Shown: positions 47,346 to 56,528 of the stretch, piece by piece
Layout of the letters: every line of letters begins with the position of its first letter
Numbering within the stretch: position 1 is the first letter of the stretch
From: Herminiimonas contaminans
GTDB lineage: Bacteria > Pseudomonadota > Gammaproteobacteria > Burkholderiales > Burkholderiaceae_D
Assembly (NCBI RefSeq): GCF_015645465.1
Contig: NZ_JADOEL010000002.1
Location: 392,640-456,639 of the forward strand
Length of the DNA stretch: 64,000 bases
Reading direction: 5' to 3'
Notes under the pieces: model-generated
The model's database searches: none
The model's input: only the letters and a program-made list of their open reading frames with translations
Told to the model about the DNA's origin: nothing
Made by a program: the position numbers and the translations under genes

Positions 47346-48004
47346 CGCAGCTCTCCCGCACCGAGTTCCTGCTTCTGCTCTTCCTTCTGCTCACGCTCTT
47401 CCACACCTTCGACCATATTCCAGAAGCCACGCGGATCGAAGGACACGACCACCGTCAGCAGAACAGTCAGCGCCATGAAGGCCCACAAGGCTGGCCCCGG
47501 CAAGACCGTGGCCATGCTCGATAATTTGATGATCGCGACCAGCACGCCGAGCAAGAAGACTTCGATCATGCCCCATGGTCGCAGTGACTGCATGATGCGC
47601 ACCAGCCATGCGAAGCCGGTGGCACGATGCTGCTTTTGCAAAGGCAAGAGCAACCACAACAGGATCAGCAATTGCAGCAAGGGGAATAACAAAGTCGTCG
47701 CCAGCACCAGCATCGCCACCAGCGACATACCCTCACCCGCCAATGCCATCACGGCACCAGTCAAAGTAGTCTGGCTGCGTAAGCCGCGCAGTTCGATTTC
47801 CACGATAGGAAACAGATTCGCAATCAGGAACATGATCAGGCTGGCGACCGTCAACGGCAGGATGCGTTGCTGCTGGCTGCCGGTATCGCGCTCCAGCTCG
47901 GTGCCACAGCATGGGCAGCGTGCGACTTCGCGTGCGCGCAGCGGCACCCGTGCGTACACGGAGTCGCAGCCTTCACACACGATGATGTCGCGCACTTCTT
48001 TCAT
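47342..48004 (-). CDS. pqiA: PqiA-family membrane protein, first copy
   Basis: A 220-residue protein beginning MKEVRDIIVCEGCDSVYARVPL with a CxxC...CxxC ribbon (CEGC, CPCC) and four membrane helices (TVASLIMFLIANLFPIVEIEL near residue 64). It is the partner half of the split PqiA seen downstream. The ATG at 48004 starts inside the last four bases of tetR; a longer open frame to 48049 would overlap tetR by more and lacks family sequence. Confidence 0.88.
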   Translation of the reverse strand: MKEVRDIIVCEGCDSVYARVPLRAREVARCPCCGTELERDTGSQQQRILPLTVASLIMFLIANLFPIVEIELRGLRSQTTLTGAVMALAGEGMSLVAMLVLATTLLFPLLQLLILLWLLLPLQKQHRATGFAWLVRIMQSLRPWGMIEVFLLGVLVAIIKLSSMATVLPGPALWAFMALTVLLTVVVSFDPRGFWNMVEGVEEREQKEEQKQELGAGELR

Positions 48005-48642
48005 GTAGACCTGTATGCCCGTAAAAACATATGGATGCTGTAACTGCACGCCTGCCTGTCGCGTTCAGCCGGACCGTTGGCATAGCCGCCTTCCAGCCGC
48101 GCTTCCTGTGCAATGCCATTAATCAGATTGCCCAGCATACGCGCCGCCTGCTCAGGATCATCTATTTGCAACTCGCCGCGTGCACACGCAGCACGCAAAC
48201 ATCGTTCCAGCGGATGATAGATCTGAATCGCGACTTGCTGCCTGAGATAGTCCGACATCTTTTCCAGGCGATGGCACTCGGCCATCACCAGTCGATAAAA
48301 TTGTACCGAACGTTGTTGCACCGAATGCGCGACCATGCGCTGCGCGATGGCTTCCAGCGCTTGCGCGACCGGTAATGCAAACACCTCTTCTGCGAACACC
48401 TGATTGCGCAACTGCTCAAGCTCGCGCTGCAGGACGGCAATCAGCAAGCCTTCCTTATTACCAAACAATTGGTAGGCAGTCGAAGCCGAACCACCGGCCT
48501 GACGCACGATCTCCTGCATCGACACATCGGCATAACCGAATTCGAGGAAGGCATCCGCTGCCGTTTCCAGCAGGCGCTGACGACGTGCCTCCCCTTTCTG
48601 GGTAGGTGCAACTCGGCTGGATTCGGATGCGACAACAGACAT
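48001..48642 (-). CDS. TetR-type regulator of the pqi operon
   Basis: A 213-residue TetR-family repressor. The N-terminal helix-turn-helix is ETAADAFLEFGYADVSMQEIVRQAGGSASTAYQLFGNKEGLL (in parts); the C-terminal domain is helical and of the AcrR-like type (TetR_C). It is first in a five-gene overlapping run tetR-pqiA-pqiA-pqiB-pqiC, so it probably controls its own operon in response to membrane stress or a small hydrophobic ligand. Confidence 0.88.
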   Translation of the reverse strand: MSVVASESSRVAPTQKGEARRQRLLETAADAFLEFGYADVSMQEIVRQAGGSASTAYQLFGNKEGLLIAVLQRELEQLRNQVFAEEVFALPVAQALEAIAQRMVAHSVQQRSVQFYRLVMAECHRLEKMSDYLRQQVAIQIYHPLERCLRAACARGELQIDDPEQAARMLGNLINGIAQEARLEGGYANGPAERDRQACSYSIHMFLRAYRST

Positions 48643-48771
48643 GATGGCAGCGGGTACTAAAGTCAGATTAAACAGTAATGTACACTACATTACACAAAAT
48701 AATGACTTTCTTGCTACGCTGCACTCGGATAACAGATGCTTGTTGTCAGGTGTCGACCAGGCGCACCAGGG

Positions 48772-49611
48772 CTATCGCTGCGCGACTATGGAATACATCA
48801 AGGGTATGCGCGGCATACCGGTTGGCGGCACCATGCGCCGTCCACCACTATCCTGCATGCCGTCAAAACCTTTCCAGCCATTGGCGTAAGGGTACTCATC
48901 CAGCCGTGCTACGCATAAACCAGCCTGGCTCAAGGCCGTGGTCACCTGCCCCACACCCCAGGTAAATTCATGGCTGGCATGCGGGTTCACAAAGTCTTGC
49001 TCACCTGCCTGATACTCTCCCACCGCCAGGCCATCACCGGATTCCGCCACATAATCACTGACCCCACTCTCAGCCAGCGGCGCAGTATTGAAGTAGTCGT
49101 AGCACATCGTCCAGTCTTGATCAAAGACCATCGCATATGGATGGAATTCGATAAACACAAAGCGCCCTCCAGGTTTCAACACGCGTGCAATACCCTGCGC
49201 CCACGCATTTAAATCCGATAACCAGCATAAGGTGCCATAGGAACTGAAGACCAGGTCGACACTTGATTCAGCGGCATGCGCCAGGTAATCAAATACATCA
49301 GCCCGCTCAAAGCGTGCAGGTATGCCGGCATCAGCAGCAAGCTGCGTGGCGAAATCAATTGCTACATCCGAGATGTCTACACCGGTGATATCCGCACCCA
49401 GACGGGCGATACTCAAAGTATCCTGTCCGGCATTGCATTGCAGGTGCAAGGCCTTGAGGCCGTGCACCTCGCCGAGCAGTGCTAACTCTTCAGGGAATAA
49501 GGTAGAACCACCATTGCGGAAAAACTGCGCCTGGTCGCCCTTATGGCTATTGTGCGCGCGCGTTGCTGCATTCCAGGAGAGTCGGTTAGCTTCATGTAAA
49601 TCTTTACGCAT
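48772..49611 (-). CDS. SAM-dependent methyltransferase
   Basis: A 279-residue class I methyltransferase. Motif I is ALHLQCNAGQDTLSIARLGADITGVDIS near residue 53 with the SAM-binding loop LQCNAGQ and the acidic GVD. Motif II-IV are VDLVFSSYGTLCWL and LKPGGRFVFIEFHPY. No signal or membrane part. The substrate is unknown; related proteins act on small molecules. It lies alone between tetR and another minus-strand gene. Confidence 0.83.
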   Translation of the reverse strand: MRKDLHEANRLSWNAATRAHNSHKGDQAQFFRNGGSTLFPEELALLGEVHGLKALHLQCNAGQDTLSIARLGADITGVDISDVAIDFATQLAADAGIPARFERADVFDYLAHAAESSVDLVFSSYGTLCWLSDLNAWAQGIARVLKPGGRFVFIEFHPYAMVFDQDWTMCYDYFNTAPLAESGVSDYVAESGDGLAVGEYQAGEQDFVNPHASHEFTWGVGQVTTALSQAGLCVARLDEYPYANGWKGFDGMQDSGGRRMVPPTGMPRIPLMYSIVAQR

Positions 49612-49648
49612 ATCATTTTTGATCGAAGCTCAGTCCGATAAAGGCTGG

Positions 49649-50344
49649 CTAGCTAGTCGCTACGCTCTGCTGTTCCGCCTTCTTATCGACAGTCTGTTCG
49701 TCTTCCTTCTTATCTTTATCGTTATCCAGTGAGACACCCTGCGTCAGCATATATTTGGCATAGGCTTCCAGCAAGGCCGCCATGAAGGACTCTTCCGTTT
49801 TGACCGGCCCCCAGCCTTTGTCCGTCAATTCTTCGACCTTGAGGTCCTGGCCGTCGAATTTGACGCTGAGGGCTTTGGGATCCTGCGCATCTTCGAAATC
49901 CTTGAGGAATTTTTTCACAGATGAGGACGGGTGATCGCCAGCGAAGGCATTCATTGCACTCTTCAATGCGGCATCGCGCCCCATGGTGGCGGAACCGATC
50001 GCACCATCAAAGCCACTGCTGAGTGATGGATGATCGGCCAGCATTTTTTTGAACTGGGTATTGCGCGGATCACCGCTGAGCTCGTAACCATTCGCGCCTG
50101 CAGTGACACGCAAGACCGGCGGCACATTGATACCGTATGCCTTCAATGCATTACTCAAGTCCGTTGCGAAGTTAGCAGAGTTAGTCGCGCCGACCGGTGT
50201 TACCGCCGACAGGCTTTGCGCGATCTGCACATTGTTATTCGCCGTTGTACCCAGGACATCGGCGAACTGTGTGCTCGGTGTTTTTCTATACTGGGTAAAG
50301 GTGTTTTGTAGTGCCGCTATATTATCCAGATTGATTCTCGTCAC
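49649..50344 (-). CDS. Unknown helical protein with charged tail
   Basis: A 231-residue protein with no signal peptide or membrane helix. It begins VTRINLDNIAALQNTFTQYRKTPSTQFADVLG (in parts), is rich in Ala/Asn/Ser helices, and ends in a Lys/Glu/Asp-rich tail (DKDKKEDEQTVDKKAEQQ). No family is recognised. The GTG at 50344 is preceded by AGGAG at good spacing, and the upstream open frame has no ATG with support, so it is used. Neighbours give no hint. Confidence 0.62.
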   Translation of the reverse strand: MTRINLDNIAALQNTFTQYRKTPSTQFADVLGTTANNNVQIAQSLSAVTPVGATNSANFATDLSNALKAYGINVPPVLRVTAGANGYELSGDPRNTQFKKMLADHPSLSSGFDGAIGSATMGRDAALKSAMNAFAGDHPSSSVKKFLKDFEDAQDPKALSVKFDGQDLKVEELTDKGWGPVKTEESFMAALLEAYAKYMLTQGVSLDNDKDKKEDEQTVDKKAEQQSVATS

Positions 50345-50501
50345 GTCCGTGCTCCTGTCTGATGTTATAAGCCGGCAGTGGAATGCACAGTGGCCAGCGC
50401 CACTATTGTGACTATGGATAAAAGCGCCATCATCTTTGAACAAAGGGGTATACACCCGTCAACTCCGGATTTGCTATGCACGGATGCTGTGCTAACTACG
50501 C

Positions 50502-51281
50502 TTATTTGTCGGAGAAGTAGCGCGCCGGTGACTTGCCTAATGCTTTCTTGAACATCGTGATGAATGCACTGACCGAGTCATAGCCGAGGTCTTCCGATAC
50601 ACGCTGCACCGTCGCGCCGGATGCCAGGCGTTGCAGGGCAATGATCAAATGTAATTGACGCCGCCAGCGGCCAAAGGTCATACCTGTTTCGTGCAGTACC
50701 AGCCGCGCCAGTGTCCGTTCGCTCATCGCGAAGCGTTCACCCCACTCGGCCACCGTGCTGCGATCATCTGGCTGCTGGGTCAGGGCACTGGCAATCTGGC
50801 GCAGGCGCGCATGATCAGAAACTGGTAAATGCAATTGCTCGGTCGGCATCAGGGTCAGCTCACTCAGCAGCACTTCAACTAGCCGCGCGGTATGGCTGTC
50901 CGGCGCATACTCTTGCGAGGTATCGGCCAGATGCAAAATCATTTCGCGTATCAATGGCGTCAACGCCAGTGTCGCGCACTCAGTCGGCAACTGCGCCGCA
51001 CCGGGTTCGACGAACAGGAAACATAAACGCGCATTCGCCGTGGTGCGATTGCTGTGCGGCATGCCACCGGGTATCCAGACCCCGCATTGCGGTGGCACCA
51101 TCCACAAACCACCCGGCACTTCGCAAGTAACGCCGCCATGCAAGGCCACCACCAATTGTCCCTTGCGGTGCAAATGAACCGGCGACTCACATTCCGATCC
51201 TTCGGTATCGATGCGCAAGGCGGTCGCAGGCTGTGACAGGCGATCTGCGTTGTAATCTATGGAGCCCAGCAAAGTGACCAT
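50502..51281 (-). CDS. nimR: AraC-type regulator NimR
   Basis: A 259-residue AraC-family regulator. An N-terminal cupin domain (VHLHRKGQLVVALHGGVTCEVP near residue 35, GGMPHSN near 73) is followed by two helix-turn-helices at the C-terminus (FAMSERTLARLVLHETGMTFGRWRRQ and RVSEDLGYDSVSAFITMFKKALG). It is divergent from an MFS carrier very close to E. coli NimT, and the pair matches nimR-nimT, where NimR represses the 2-nitroimidazole exporter. Ligand here is inferred. Confidence 0.82.
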   Translation of the reverse strand: MVTLLGSIDYNADRLSQPATALRIDTEGSECESPVHLHRKGQLVVALHGGVTCEVPGGLWMVPPQCGVWIPGGMPHSNRTTANARLCFLFVEPGAAQLPTECATLALTPLIREMILHLADTSQEYAPDSHTARLVEVLLSELTLMPTEQLHLPVSDHARLRQIASALTQQPDDRSTVAEWGERFAMSERTLARLVLHETGMTFGRWRRQLHLIIALQRLASGATVQRVSEDLGYDSVSAFITMFKKALGKSPARYFSDK

Positions 51282-51385
51282 ACGGGAATTTGACTGTTTT
51301 TAGATATTAATTGTCATTATCCACAAATTCTTTAAAGCCGTTGCAGATTAAGCTGGAGGCAGTGATTTTTCAGCGAGATATCGTC

Positions 51386-52597
51386 GTGAAACAGCATTCC
51401 ACAGCCTCAGCACCCACCACAGCACAACTGGCCAGCCCGGCCCTGCTGCTGTTTGGCATCCTGCTCATCGCCACCAACCTGCGCGTGCCGTTTACCAGCG
51501 TCGCGCCGCTGATCGACGGCATACGCAGTGATCTCGGCCTGAGCTCAAGTGCGGCTGGTTTGCTGATTACTTTGCCGCTGCTGGCTTTTGCAGCAGTATC
51601 TCCGTTCGGCTCTACCGTCGCGAAAAAATTCGGTATTGAACGTTCACTCCTTGCCGCCCTGCTGACCATCGCGGCCGGTATTCTGTTGCGCTCGGCAGGT
51701 ACGGCATGGGCTTTATATCTCGGTACATGGATCATAGGCAGCGGTATCGCCATCGGCAACGTGCTCTTGCCCGGTTTGCTAAAACGCAGCTTCCCTGACC
51801 AGATCACCAAATTCACCGCCATCTATGTATTAACCATGGGTGTGGCTTCGGCACTCGGTTCGGTCTTTGCGATTCCTCTGGCAGGACTCTCGGACTATGG
51901 CTGGCGCTTTGCGATGGTGGCGTTAATCGTCCTGCCCCTGCTCAGTGCTGTCATCTGGCTGCCGCAATTAAAGCGACATACTGAAGTCAGCGGCAACACC
52001 ACACCACCACCGCCGTCAGCACCAGTATGGCACTCGGCGCTGGCGTGGCAGGTCAGTCTCTTCCTCGGCTTCAATTCCTTCGTCTACTACATCATGACGA
52101 CCTGGTTGCCAGCCATGCTGACTGACGCCGGTTATTCCGCAGCAGAGGCCGGTAACCTGCACGGCCTGATGCAACTCGCAGCGGCAACACCAGGCTTGCT
52201 GATCGTGCCGCTGGTCGGCCGCTTCAAGGATCAGCGTGGGATTGCATTCGGTGCGTCCATGTTGACAGTCATTAGCATCGTCGGCCTGATGTTTGCACCC
52301 GGCCTGGCCGTGCTCTGGACTTGCGTGTTTGGTTTCAGTGCCGGTGCGACCCTGATCCTCGGCCTGTCCTTCGTCAGCCTGCGTGCGACCAGCAGCTTGC
52401 AGGCAGCGGCACTGTCCGGCATGGCGCAATGCATAGGCTACACACTGGCAGCAATCGGGCCGACACTGATAGGCCGTATCCATGATGCGCAAGGCAACTG
52501 GCATTCAACGCTACTGATCAGCGCCAGCGCTGCTTTCCTGATGGCTTTGTTCGGCCTATATGCCGGACGTAATCTGCACATAGGCAAGCGCGCTTAA
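51386..52597 (+). CDS. nimT: MFS transporter NimT (CynX family)
   Basis: A 403-residue MFS carrier with twelve helices. It is close to E. coli NimT as recalled, including ILLIATNLRVPFTSVAPLID, LITLPLLAFAAVSPF, GNVLLPGLLKRSFPDQ, NSFVYYIMTTWLPAML and ALSGMAQCIGYTLAAIGPTL (each in family positions). It probably exports 2-nitroimidazole or related compounds. The start is uncertain: the GTG at 51386 is used; an earlier GTG at 51362 lies only two bases past GGAGG. The divergent gene is nimR. Confidence 0.85.
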   Translation: MKQHSTASAPTTAQLASPALLLFGILLIATNLRVPFTSVAPLIDGIRSDLGLSSSAAGLLITLPLLAFAAVSPFGSTVAKKFGIERSLLAALLTIAAGILLRSAGTAWALYLGTWIIGSGIAIGNVLLPGLLKRSFPDQITKFTAIYVLTMGVASALGSVFAIPLAGLSDYGWRFAMVALIVLPLLSAVIWLPQLKRHTEVSGNTTPPPPSAPVWHSALAWQVSLFLGFNSFVYYIMTTWLPAMLTDAGYSAAEAGNLHGLMQLAAATPGLLIVPLVGRFKDQRGIAFGASMLTVISIVGLMFAPGLAVLWTCVFGFSAGATLILGLSFVSLRATSSLQAAALSGMAQCIGYTLAAIGPTLIGRIHDAQGNWHSTLLISASAAFLMALFGLYAGRNLHIGKRA

Positions 52598-52606
52598 GTC
52601 TGCCCA

Positions 52607-53248
52607 CTAATCGGCATGCATGGTCATGCCGGTTTTTTCTGCGAGATCGTGCAAGTCCTGCCCGCTACCGACCAACAGCATACGGGTGTGCAAATCTTCG
52701 CGCACCCGACTGCTGACACGAGATCCGAGGCAACATAGCTTCTTCTCGCGCAAATCCACATAGACCAACTCATATTGCTTGCCCAGCGAACGCCACAATG
52801 CATGCGCTCCGGACGACTGTCGCGCACCGCTGATCAGGCTATGGCCACCATCCAGCCACCAGCGATAAATTGCCGTCGCGATGCCACGTCGCTGATACGG
52901 CGGCGCGTACTTCGAATGCGTGGCACGTAAATGTTTATCCTGCCGCCGATTCAGTTCTATCAGGCGATTGAAGATGGTGTAACCGGCGAGACAAACGCGC
53001 TTCACATCTTCGACATAAATGTAATGTTCGCCGTCAGCAACCCGATAGCGAAACTTCAGCCCCGGGAAATTGATATCCAGCGTCGGCAAGTCATACAAGG
53101 CATCACCGGGGCGATGCAGGCGACGGTTAATCGCATCCAGCTCTTTCTCGACTTCGGATGGCGGTAGTTGTACATCGATGCGCAGTTCCAGCAAACCGCT
53201 GGCCCACATCGATAAAGGAAAGGAAGCAAACAAGCTGCTCAATCTCAC
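52607..53248 (-). CDS. GNAT-like acetyltransferase of unknown substrate
   Basis: A 213-residue protein. The segment YAPPYQRRGIATAIYRWWLDGGHSLISGARQSSGAHALWRSLG (in parts) near residue 115 looks like the acetyl-CoA loop (QRRGIA) and the following helix of the GNAT fold. The N-terminal third is not recognised. No membrane part. The start is a GTG at 53248; an internal ATG at 53209 is possible. It lies 49 bases after the repeat protein on the same strand, so they may be co-transcribed. The call rests on one motif block. Confidence 0.6.
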   Translation of the reverse strand: MRLSSLFASFPLSMWASGLLELRIDVQLPPSEVEKELDAINRRLHRPGDALYDLPTLDINFPGLKFRYRVADGEHYIYVEDVKRVCLAGYTIFNRLIELNRRQDKHLRATHSKYAPPYQRRGIATAIYRWWLDGGHSLISGARQSSGAHALWRSLGKQYELVYVDLREKKLCCLGSRVSSRVREDLHTRMLLVGSGQDLHDLAEKTGMTMHAD

Positions 53249-53297
53249 CCCCAGGTATTTCTATACGCGATACTTTTTTACACATGCCGTCCCGGTC

Positions 53298-54170
53298 TCA
53301 AACCAGGCACGCCCCACCCCACCATCCGCTCATCAGCCGTTGCGGCTTGCTGCTTGCATGTACTTGCGCACTGGCTTCCCATGCTTCGACCTGCACCACC
53401 AGTCCGGCATACACGCCATAGCCTTCACCGGCGCGTATTTCTTCCTGCGCCTGCAAACTCTCGCCAGCCTTGATCGAACCCTGCGCCACGATAGACTGCC
53501 CTGCCTTGATGCCCCAGTTTGCTTCCAGATGGCTGTCGCACAGTATGCTGGCACCAACCGCAATGCCATTGCCCACCCAGATGCTGTCATGCGCAGTCAT
53601 CGCACCACCCACCCGTATATTCTTGTGGCAACGCAGTACGCCTTTGGTAATCAGGTCTTGGCCGACCATCAAATTGCCATCCAGCGTCAGGCTTGCACCA
53701 CAGATCACTTCCCATTCGGCGCGCACATCACCACCGCTGCGGATCGCATCCTCGACTTCTATGCCCCACGCCACCTTGATATCGCCGCCCGCTTCCAATG
53801 TGCCGTCGCAACGTATGCTGCCGCCGGCCTGCACGTCTTCGCCGGCAATGATGGCCTTGCCGGCACGGATGCCACCGCCTGCACGTATCGAACGGCCAGC
53901 ACGCAACACGGACGCGACTTCTATATTGCCCTGCACTTCCAGCGTGCCAGCAAACACCATCGCTTCGGCATCAATAGCGTCAACCTTCAGCACTTCATCG
54001 GTAGGGCCGAACTGCGTCAGCAACCAGCACGCATCATCTACCCGACCTGCATCGACCAGTGCATTCAACAGTGGCTGGTAATCACTACCGTCGGCATGGT
54101 TGCGCAGGAACCAGCGAAAACCATCCGCGCACGGACGCTTGTTCTTGACGAAATTTTTGGTCAGGTCCAT
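53298..54170 (-). CDS. Hexapeptide-repeat protein with N-terminal helical domain
   Basis: A 290-residue protein. Residues 1-65 are helical (DGFRWFLRNHADG, YQPLLNALVDAGRVDDACWLLTQFGP). From about residue 85 to 265 the chain is almost only six-residue turns with a small residue, Gly and a hydrophobic residue at regular spacing (IRAGGGIRAGKAIIAGEDVQ, IRCDGTLEAGGDIKVAWGIE), as in left-handed beta-helix or bactofilin-like proteins. The last 25 residues break the pattern. No signal peptide or acyltransferase catalytic loop is seen. Such repeats may form filaments or a scaffold; the function is unknown. Confidence 0.7.
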   Translation of the reverse strand: MDLTKNFVKNKRPCADGFRWFLRNHADGSDYQPLLNALVDAGRVDDACWLLTQFGPTDEVLKVDAIDAEAMVFAGTLEVQGNIEVASVLRAGRSIRAGGGIRAGKAIIAGEDVQAGGSIRCDGTLEAGGDIKVAWGIEVEDAIRSGGDVRAEWEVICGASLTLDGNLMVGQDLITKGVLRCHKNIRVGGAMTAHDSIWVGNGIAVGASILCDSHLEANWGIKAGQSIVAQGSIKAGESLQAQEEIRAGEGYGVYAGLVVQVEAWEASAQVHASSKPQRLMSGWWGGACLV

Positions 54171-54597
54171 ATATCCCGCCCGGTAGAAAAGGAAATGCGT
54201 TCGGTGTCAGCAAGCTGGCAAGCATGCATATCCGTAATGTGGTCGTACTGAAACCCGGCAAGACGCTGCTTGCCGCAAATAATTGAAGACATGAGGTGAT
54301 CCCAAAGCGCGGCCTGCGCCCGGATACGGGACGGCCGCTATCGCGCCTGGCTTAAGCCCGGCGATAGATGATGCGCAAATGAGAAAAAGGAAATATCGCC
54401 GGGCTTAGGAATCTGCTGCCGGCTGGAGGACGTGCTCTGCGCCCAGGAACCTGAGCGCGTGCGAAAACAGAACGGTCATCAAAGACTGTTCTGTTGCAAC
54501 GTTGCTCACGGAAGTAAGGTGAAAAGACATAGACGTAAGTTTAGGCCATCTGCCAGCAAGGGTCAAACCGCGGCCCCTTGCCAGATTGTCCATGCCA
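54171..54597. other. Intergenic region with a long hairpin
   Basis: No gene is seen. A 14-bp perfect inverted repeat lies at 54353-54407 (listed separately). The remainder looks plain. Confidence 0.5.
54353..54407. repeat. 14-bp perfect inverted repeat with 27-base loop
   Basis: TAAGCCCGGCGATA (54353-54366) and TATCGCCGGGCTTA (54394-54407) are exact complements. The loop of 27 bases is A-rich (GAGAAAAAGGAAA). No T-run follows on either strand, so it is not a standard terminator. It could be a structured RNA or a site for a protein. Confidence 0.7.
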
Positions 54598-55359
54598 TCA
54601 CAACCAGTACCGTTGTGCGTACACTATGCTCATCACTATCCCGGCCACAATCACAAACCAGCGCACGATGTAAGCAGGCAGTACTCGCACCAATAACCCG
54701 CCTAAATATCCTCCCAGCAAGGCACCTGTCAGCATGACCAAAGTCTCAGGCCATTGCACTGCATCCTGCATGATGAAGATAGTGACGGCCGCCAGACTCA
54801 CTGCAGTGGCCAGCAAATTCTTCAATACCTTGACCTTGCGTATATCGTCAGGCTCTTGCAAAGACAGTACTGCCGTCAGTATCACGCCCAGGCCTGCACC
54901 GAAGAAACCGCCATAGATAGAAGCCGCGCCCAACACAGCCAGTCCACGCCGCTGGCCAGCTTCCGTACCAGCACGTCGTCGCTTGGCCCAGCTACTGATA
55001 GCGGGTGCAAACGCAAACAATAAAGTCGCAAATGCGATCAGCGCCGGCACCGGCAACACAAACCAACGATCAGGCAGCATCAGCAAAAGTAATGCGCCGA
55101 GCACACCGCCCGTCACACACAGCGACAAAGAGATGAGCAGATATTTATCCGGTGTCGGTAATTTCTCGCGATCAGCAAACGCCGCGATCAAATGTCCCGG
55201 TGCAACCGCCACCGCATTCGACGCATTCGCAATCACAGGTGTGAGACCGGCGGCCAGCATCACCGGGAAAGTAATCAGTGTGGCACCACCAGCCAATGCA
55301 TTGATAATGCCGCCCGCAATACCGGAGATAAACAGAAGAAAAATAATCATCGCATCCAT
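54598..55359 (-). CDS. TauE/SafE-family exporter
   Basis: A 253-residue inner-membrane protein with about eight helices in the two-repeat TauE/SafE pattern: IAGGIINALAGGATLITFPVML near residue 15 and FFGAGLGVILTAVLSL in the second half. The family exports sulfite, sulfoacetate or related anions; no sulfur genes lie nearby, so the substrate is not known. The ATG at 55359 has AAAGG upstream at normal spacing. An AraC regulator lies upstream on the same strand. Confidence 0.87.
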   Translation of the reverse strand: MDAMIIFLLFISGIAGGIINALAGGATLITFPVMLAAGLTPVIANASNAVAVAPGHLIAAFADREKLPTPDKYLLISLSLCVTGGVLGALLLLMLPDRWFVLPVPALIAFATLLFAFAPAISSWAKRRRAGTEAGQRRGLAVLGAASIYGGFFGAGLGVILTAVLSLQEPDDIRKVKVLKNLLATAVSLAAVTIFIMQDAVQWPETLVMLTGALLGGYLGGLLVRVLPAYIVRWFVIVAGIVMSIVYAQRYWL

Positions 55360-55424
55360 GGCCAACCTTTCCTGTATCAGGACAGGCTAACGATAGTAGG
55401 ACGGATGATCTAGAACGTTTGTGA

Positions 55425-56081
55425 CTAGCGCATGCGATTGCGGTAAGCAGCAGGCGTGACGCCAAATGCGCGGAAGAAATGGCGACCGAAATGACTCTGG
55501 TCTGCAAATCCGCAATCAGCCGCAGTCTCCGCCACGCCAGCACCATCACGCAACCGCCTGCGCGCTGCATTCAGGCGCGCAACGATGCGATAAGCATGTG
55601 GCGACATGCCGACGTCGCGTACGAATTTTCGGCTGTAAGCTTCACGGCTCAAACCGCTGGAAGCGGCAATGTCGGCGATAGACAATATGCTGTGGCGGAG
55701 CTCTTCCGTGCAGGCAACAGAACGTACGACTTGTGTCGCACCTTGTTGCGTCGCCAGCACCGACGCTATCTGCATCAATGCCGGAAATTGCTGTGCATAT
55801 TCCGGCGTGTAATAAATATTCAGGCACTGCGTACCTGCAGCGACATGGGGCAAGCTGCGATGCGGCACACCCGCCGGTACGTATAGACACTGCCCCGCTT
55901 TCACATGCATGACTTCTCCATGCAATTCAAACTTCCGGCTACCAGACAGCACCAGCGTCAATTGCCCTTCATCATGAAAATGCGTACCCAAAGCCGGCGC
56001 CGCATCCCCTGTCCACAAGCCATACTCGGCAGCGCTCACGCCGCCATCACTCCAGTAAGTCCAGTATTCACGCCTGTGCAT
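55425..56081 (-). CDS. AraC-type regulator
   Basis: A 218-residue AraC-family regulator with a short N-terminal cupin (GTHFHDEGQLTLVLSGSRKFEL, GVPHRSLPH) and C-terminal helix-turn-helices (DIAASSGLSREAYSRKFVRDVGM and ETAADCGFADQSHFGRHFFRAFGVTP, in parts). It lies 65 bases upstream of tauE on the same strand and may regulate it. The ATG at 56081 is chosen; the frame is open 46 codons further upstream but those residues have no match to the family. Confidence 0.85.
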   Translation of the reverse strand: MHRREYWTYWSDGGVSAAEYGLWTGDAAPALGTHFHDEGQLTLVLSGSRKFELHGEVMHVKAGQCLYVPAGVPHRSLPHVAAGTQCLNIYYTPEYAQQFPALMQIASVLATQQGATQVVRSVACTEELRHSILSIADIAASSGLSREAYSRKFVRDVGMSPHAYRIVARLNAARRRLRDGAGVAETAADCGFADQSHFGRHFFRAFGVTPAAYRNRMR

Positions 56082-56261
56082 AAGATCCACCAGAAAAAAT
56101 TGAGCAGAACATTTTCGGATTTCAATTCTGCATTGTTGCACACGAAAAAATATTCCGCGCACGCAATTCCGCAATTCCCACACGAGTTTAAGTGTATGTC
56201 TGATTAACCCGCGAGCCATGCTTACCTAAGATAAAACCTCCGTTTCCTACAGGAGGATGGA

Positions 56262-56465
56262 ATGTCCAAGACAGACATGCTCGAGCAAGAGAAGCAATCC
56301 GATCTCAACAATGCCACACCCACTCCGCCACCTGATGCACAGGTGCGGCTGCGCAAGAACGCGGAGGAAAGCGACAAGCTGGATAACCCGGAGCGCACTA
56401 ACGATTCAACCATAGATCCGAACAAGCCCAAGCAAGACATACTAAAAGGCTTCCACGGCGGCTAG
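56262..56465 (+). CDS. Small hydrophilic protein, unknown
   Basis: A 67-residue protein, highly polar, with Asn/Pro/Asp/Lys-rich stretches (NNATPTPPPDAQVRL, DNPERTNDSTIDPNKPKQD). It starts after a clear GGAGG site. No domain is recognised; it looks intrinsically disordered. It lies 63 bases before a CsbD-type gene in the same direction, which suggests a shared stress role. Confidence 0.7.
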   Translation: MSKTDMLEQEKQSDLNNATPTPPPDAQVRLRKNAEESDKLDNPERTNDSTIDPNKPKQDILKGFHGG

Positions 56466-56528
56466 ACAATTCCAGGGGCCAGGCAAGCTGCATCCCCTCG
56501 TCCCGCTTCACCTCAAGGAGTTACTGCT

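Noticed and set aside
53070..54251. A 393-codon open frame opposite the hexapeptide-repeat gene.
   Set aside because: It extends across two minus-strand genes and the gap between them, and looks like reverse reading of repeats.
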